Source: Pachysolen tannophilus NRRL Y-2460
Taxonomy: Eukaryota; Ascomycota; Pichiomycetes; Alaninales; Pachysolenaceae
Direction: 5' to 3'
Assembly: GCA_001661245.1 (NCBI GenBank)
Contig: KV454014.1
Span: 790,631 to 854,630, forward strand
DNA: 64,000 nt
Below the pieces are notes generated by a model that saw only the letters and a program-made list of their open reading frames with translations, made no database searches and was not told the DNA's origin. The position numbers and the translations under genes are program-made. Position 1 is the stretch's first letter. Every line of letters begins with the position of its first letter. Below, piece by piece: positions 60,777 to 64,000 of the stretch.

Positions 60777-62374
60777 ATGAAGGTGATAAGTTTATGTGAT
60801 GGTTTATGTAAGCTTATTGTGATAGCGTGGTTGTTGGTACTTGTCGATTGTCAATTACCAATACCGATACAATTAACTACTGTTAAAGATTTTGTATTAT
60901 TTGGAAAGGATGATGATGATAATTTTTTTTTAAAAATATTGAAAAATGGGGTTTCAAAAAAAAATTATAAATTTTTGGAAGATGATGATGCATTTGAAGA
61001 ATGGATTGAAAAAGAAAAAAATTATTGTTTTCAAGGTATATTAAATAATATTGGTGGTATGGGTAAATTTAATCTGAGTAATGGTGTCTTGGAAGGAGTT
61101 GTTATTGCTTCTCCTTCTCGTTCGGATCCTGATTATTTTTATCAATGGGTTAGAGATGCTGCTTTAGCAGTGAATTCTTTGGTTGAATATTTGGATGATA
61201 ATGGAATTGATAATGATGATTATAAATTATCTAGTATAATTGAATCATATGTTGAAAATTCATATAATTTACAAAGAATAACAAATCCTTCTGGTGGATT
61301 TGAAGATTTAAGTGGATTAGGTGAACCAAAATTTTTAACAAATAATACTCCATTTTCAGAAAATTGGGGGAGACCTCAAAATGATGGTCCTGCTTTAAGA
61401 ATTTTAACAATTTCAAATTTTTTAAAAATATTAAATAAATATAATTCGAAATTAACTCGATTTCCAAATGAAAAATATATTTATGAAAATATTTTGAAAA
61501 ATGATTTAAAATTTATTTTATTAAATTGGAATGAAGATAGTTTTGATTTATGGGAAGAAATTTATTCAAAACATTTATTTACAAGTTTAACACAATTAAA
61601 AGCACTTCAAATTGGTTTAAAATTAGCTAATTTTTTCAATGATCAAGATTTTTATAATGAATTATCAATAGGTTTCACCCAATTAAAAGCTTTTCTTCAA
61701 GCTGGTGGATTTGAATCATCAGCAGCTCCATATTTAATTGAAACTCCTTCTTTATTTTTCAAAAATGCTAGAAAAGGATTGGATATTGCAACCATATTAG
61801 CATCATTAAGATCTCATGATATCACCTCCATAGAAGATGTATCAGATATACCATACGATATAAGTGATCCATATCTTTTAAATACTTTTACTGCATTGGT
61901 CAATGACATGAAGTATAGATATCCAATAAATCATCAACGAATAAAATTTGGAACAATTGGTTTTGGATTAGGTAGATACCCTGAAGATGTCTATAATGGA
62001 GTCGGTTATGGTGAGGGAAATCCATGGTTCTTAGCAACTGCAACTGCAGCAGAATTCTTATATAAATTGATTTTCCAACTACATTATGAAAAAAAAATTT
62101 AATCATCTCAAACAATAATTTTATAATACCTTTTAATTCACCACAATTTAGAGATTTTTCATCATCAGTAGTGAAATATGCAGATTCATTTCTAGACGTT
62201 GTCAGAGAACATGTTGACGGCCAAGGTAGTATGAGTGAACAATTCAACAAATATACAGGATATATGGAAGGTGCAGATGATCTAACTTGGAGTTATGGTG
62301 CAACTTGGGGTTCAATTAGATGGAGAAATAAAGTATTAGACATAATGAACACAACAGGGGCGATGGCAACCTAA
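60777..62374 (+). CDS. SGA1: GH15 glucoamylase (Sga1/Glu1-like), with a one-base frameshift as given
   Basis: The frame from the ATG at 60777 starts with a signal peptide (LIVIAWLLVLVDC) and shows the GH15 blocks GVVIASPSRSDPDYFYQWVRDAAL, SYNLQRITNPSGGF, ENWGRPQNDGPALR, DLWEEIYSKHLFTSL (with the general acid Glu) and LGRYPEDVYNGVGYGEGNPWFLAT. It stops at 62100-62102. Family similarity resumes in the frame one base back: KYADSFLDVVREHVDG, then MSEQFNKYTGYMEGADDLTWSYG (containing the catalytic base Glu), to a stop at 62372-62374. One missing A in the 9-base run at 62089-62097 accounts for it; the intact enzyme would have about 532 residues. It would release glucose from starch or glycogen, secreted or vacuolar. 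If the break is real, the second catalytic Glu is lost and the gene is a pseudogene. Confidence 0.88.
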
Positions 62375-62662
62375 CATTTTTGGGGTTTTTTGGGGTTTTT
62401 TTGTTTTTTTTTGGGGCGTTTTTAAATTTTTTGGTTCTTCCGTTTAGCGAAGAGACTTTAAAAAAAAATGAAAAAAATAAAAAAAAAAAAAAAAAAAAAA
62501 AAAAAGTGAAAAAAAGTGAAAAATTCGGTTCCGAAAAAGTGTTTAAAAACTATGGAAAAAATCAACTTTTCTCACATATAATATATATATATATAAAATT
62601 GTATACCCATTAATACTTTGCTACATTAAAGTTATAACACTTCAATTAGTATTAGTATAGAG

Positions 62663-62693
<31 letters not shown>

Positions 62694-62728
62694 TCTTAAG
62701 TAATTAATTGTACAATTAGCAATTAAAG
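62375..62728. other. Intergenic region between the glucoamylase gene and IDH1
   Basis: G-run/T-run sequence (TTTTTGGGGTTTTTTGGGG) right after the stop, a long A-run at 62478-62504 and a (TA)n tract at 62662-62688. The frame at 62380-62613 is a translation of homopolymers. Confidence 0.65.
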
Positions 62729-62776
62729 ATGTTCTCAAGTATTGCCAAGAGAGTAAGTTAAACGGGGAAGAAATTG

Positions 62777-62810
<34 letters not shown>

Positions 62811-63963
62811 GTTTAATCAGAGCAATAATTTTTAGATAATTTTTTACTAACTAAATTTTTTTTTTTTGGAAAATTTATAGAATTTAACTCAGTCTTTGAA
62901 AACAAGATCCTTTGCATCAGTTGCTTCAACTGATCTGGGTTTACCAAAGAAGTATGGGGGTAAGTACACTGTTACTTTAATTCCAGGTGATGGTGTTGGT
63001 AAAGAAATTACAAGTTCTGTTCAAGAAATTTTCAAAAATGTTGGTGTACCAGTTGAATTTGAAAAAATTGATGTTAGTGGTTTACCATCAGATGGTAAGA
63101 AAGCTGATCAAATTACTGAAGCTGTTGAATCGTTAAAGAGAAACAAAATTGGTTTAAAAGGTATACTTTATACTCCAAATGATGCAATTAACAAATCTTT
63201 AAATGTTGCTTTAAGAAAAGAATTGGATATTTTTGCTTCATTAGTTTTGATTAAAAATATTCCAGGTGTTGACACCAAATTGAAAGATATTGATTTTGTA
63301 CTTGTTAGAGAAAACACTGAGGGTGAATATTCTGGTTTAGAACATCAATCTGTTCCAGGTGTTGTTGAATCTTTAAAGATTGTTACAAAATACAAGACTG
63401 AAAGAATTGCAAGATTTGCATTTGATTTTGCTTTAAAAAATGATAGAAAATTAGTTACAGCAATCCACAAGGCCAACATTATGAAACTTGCTGATGGTCT
63501 TTTTAGACAAACAGTTAAAGACATAGGTGCTTCTGAGTACCCACAAATTGAAGTTAAAGATATGATTGTTGATAACTCATCTATGCAAGCTGTTTCATGG
63601 CCACAACAATTTGATATCATGGTTACTCCAAACTTGTACGGTTCCATCTTATCAAACATTGGTGCTGCTTTAGTTGGTGGTCCAGGTTTAGTTCCAGGTG
63701 CAAACTTTGGTAGAGAACATGCTGTTTTCGAACCAGGTTGTAGACACGTTGGTTTAGATATCAAGGACAAAAACGTTGCTAACCCAACTGCAATGATCTT
63801 ATCTTCAACCATGATGTTGAGACATTTAGGCTTAAACAGCTACGCAGATGTTATTTCTCAAGCAACTTATGATGTATTAAAAGAAGGTAAGATCAGAACC
63901 CCAGATATCGGTGGTAACTCAACTACAACAGAGTTCACCAAAGCTATCTTAAGTAAATTATAA
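62729..63963 (+). CDS. IDH1: Mitochondrial NAD+-isocitrate dehydrogenase subunit 1, with one intron
   Basis: Exon 1 (62729-62752) encodes MFSSIAKR; exon 2 (62881-63963) starts NLTQSLKTRSFASVAS, giving a 368-residue protein with a basic mitochondrial presequence. The mature part shows KYTVTLIPGDGVGKEI, ESLKRNKIGLKGILYTPNDAINKSLNVALRKELD, VRENTEGEYSGLEHQSVPGVVESLK, TAIHKANIMKLADGLF, NIGAALVGGPGLVPGANFGRE and PTAMILSSTMMLRHLGL, characteristic of yeast Idh1. With Idh2 it forms the octameric TCA-cycle enzyme; Idh1 is the regulatory (AMP- and citrate-binding) subunit. Without the intron the gene would lack an ATG and the leader. It stops at 63961-63963, 37 bases before the window end. Confidence 0.95.
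62753..62880 (+). other. Spliceosomal intron of IDH1 with a (TA)n tract
   Basis: Donor GTAAGT at 62753, a (TA)n tract at about 62780-62808, perfect branch TACTAAC at 62845-62851, and acceptor ATAG ending at 62880. 128 bases, after the eighth codon, phase 0. Confidence 0.93.
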
Positions 63964-64000
63964 GTGTGTTGATGTATTTTTTTTTTTTTTTTAATTTTTT

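Noticed and set aside
62380-62613. 77-residue frame downstream of the glucoamylase gene
   Set aside because: Consists of homopolymer translations (poly-Lys, poly-Phe).
1-64000. CTG codons read as serine (CTG-clade yeast)
   Set aside because: The few alignable CTG codons (e.g. NLPLKLV in the yapsin-like gene, RNLKF in FRS2) suit leucine; the evidence is too thin to be reported as a finding.

Overview
The window is a piece of a very AT-rich budding-yeast (Saccharomycotina) nuclear genome. The evidence is compact, mostly intronless genes; yeast-type introns (GTAAGT donor, TACTAAC or ACTAAC branch, AG acceptor) in PMP3, SHB17 and IDH1; a nuclear tRNA-Ala(AGC); and clear orthologs of Saccharomyces cerevisiae genes. 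Neighbour pairs split between different S. cerevisiae chromosomes suggest a lineage outside the whole-genome-duplication clade. The few CTG codons at alignable positions (in the yapsin-like gene and FRS2) look compatible with leucine, but there are too few to settle the code. The species cannot be named from this window; a Phaffomycetales-type yeast is only a guess.

Layout. 1-5280: the truncated start of an ETF-alpha gene (AIM45), divergent from the P-loop kinase YFH7, then an Rck2/Srk1-type stress kinase. 5281-8195: a 2.9-kb intergenic region. 8196-13723: a secreted yapsin-like protein with damaged catalytic motifs, and the RSC chromatin subunit RSC1/2. 13724-17033: the longest intergenic region (3.3 kb), upstream of an unrecognised low-complexity protein. 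19040-28884: a C2H2 zinc-finger gene, FRS2, PMP3, FCF2, an unrecognised 638-aa protein and a Sel1-repeat protein of the SKT5/DSF2 type. 29243-36786: RIM15, a polyol dehydrogenase of the arabinitol/sorbose reductase group, and tRNA-Ala. 37461-37959: an assembly gap. 38220-49111: NAP1 (frameshifted), MAM3, a SAT4/HAL4-type kinase, PRS5 and APM4. 49410-54060: a SIN-type Cdc14-family protein and a NIPA-like membrane protein. 54229-63963: SHB17, carbonic anhydrase NCE103, a PHO86-like ER protein, a VIP36-like lectin (UIP5-like, frameshifted), a GH15 glucoamylase (frameshifted) and IDH1.

The genes are ordinary chromosomal genes and form no single pathway. Themes are nutrient and stress signalling (RIM15, RCK2-like, SAT4-like), cell-wall and secretory functions (yapsin-like, Sel1 protein, UIP5-like, PHO86-like) and central carbon metabolism (SHB17, IDH1, NCE103, polyol dehydrogenase, glucoamylase). 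MAM3-PRS5-APM4 keeps the gene neighbourhood known from S. cerevisiae chromosome XV, with a kinase inserted. NCE103/IDH1 and SHB17/UIP5 are also neighbours in S. cerevisiae but are interleaved here.

Most notable: (i) three genes are each broken by loss of exactly one base at an A-run, all in the same direction; (ii) an aspartic-protease-fold protein has both catalytic triads altered; (iii) a homolog of the fission-yeast SIN protein Cdc14 occurs in a budding yeast; (iv) a structured, GC-rich element at 34741-34839 may be an RNA-polymerase-III transcript; (v) several GC-rich palindromic or repeated promoter elements stand out of the AT-rich background. I found no mobile element, virus or CRISPR array.
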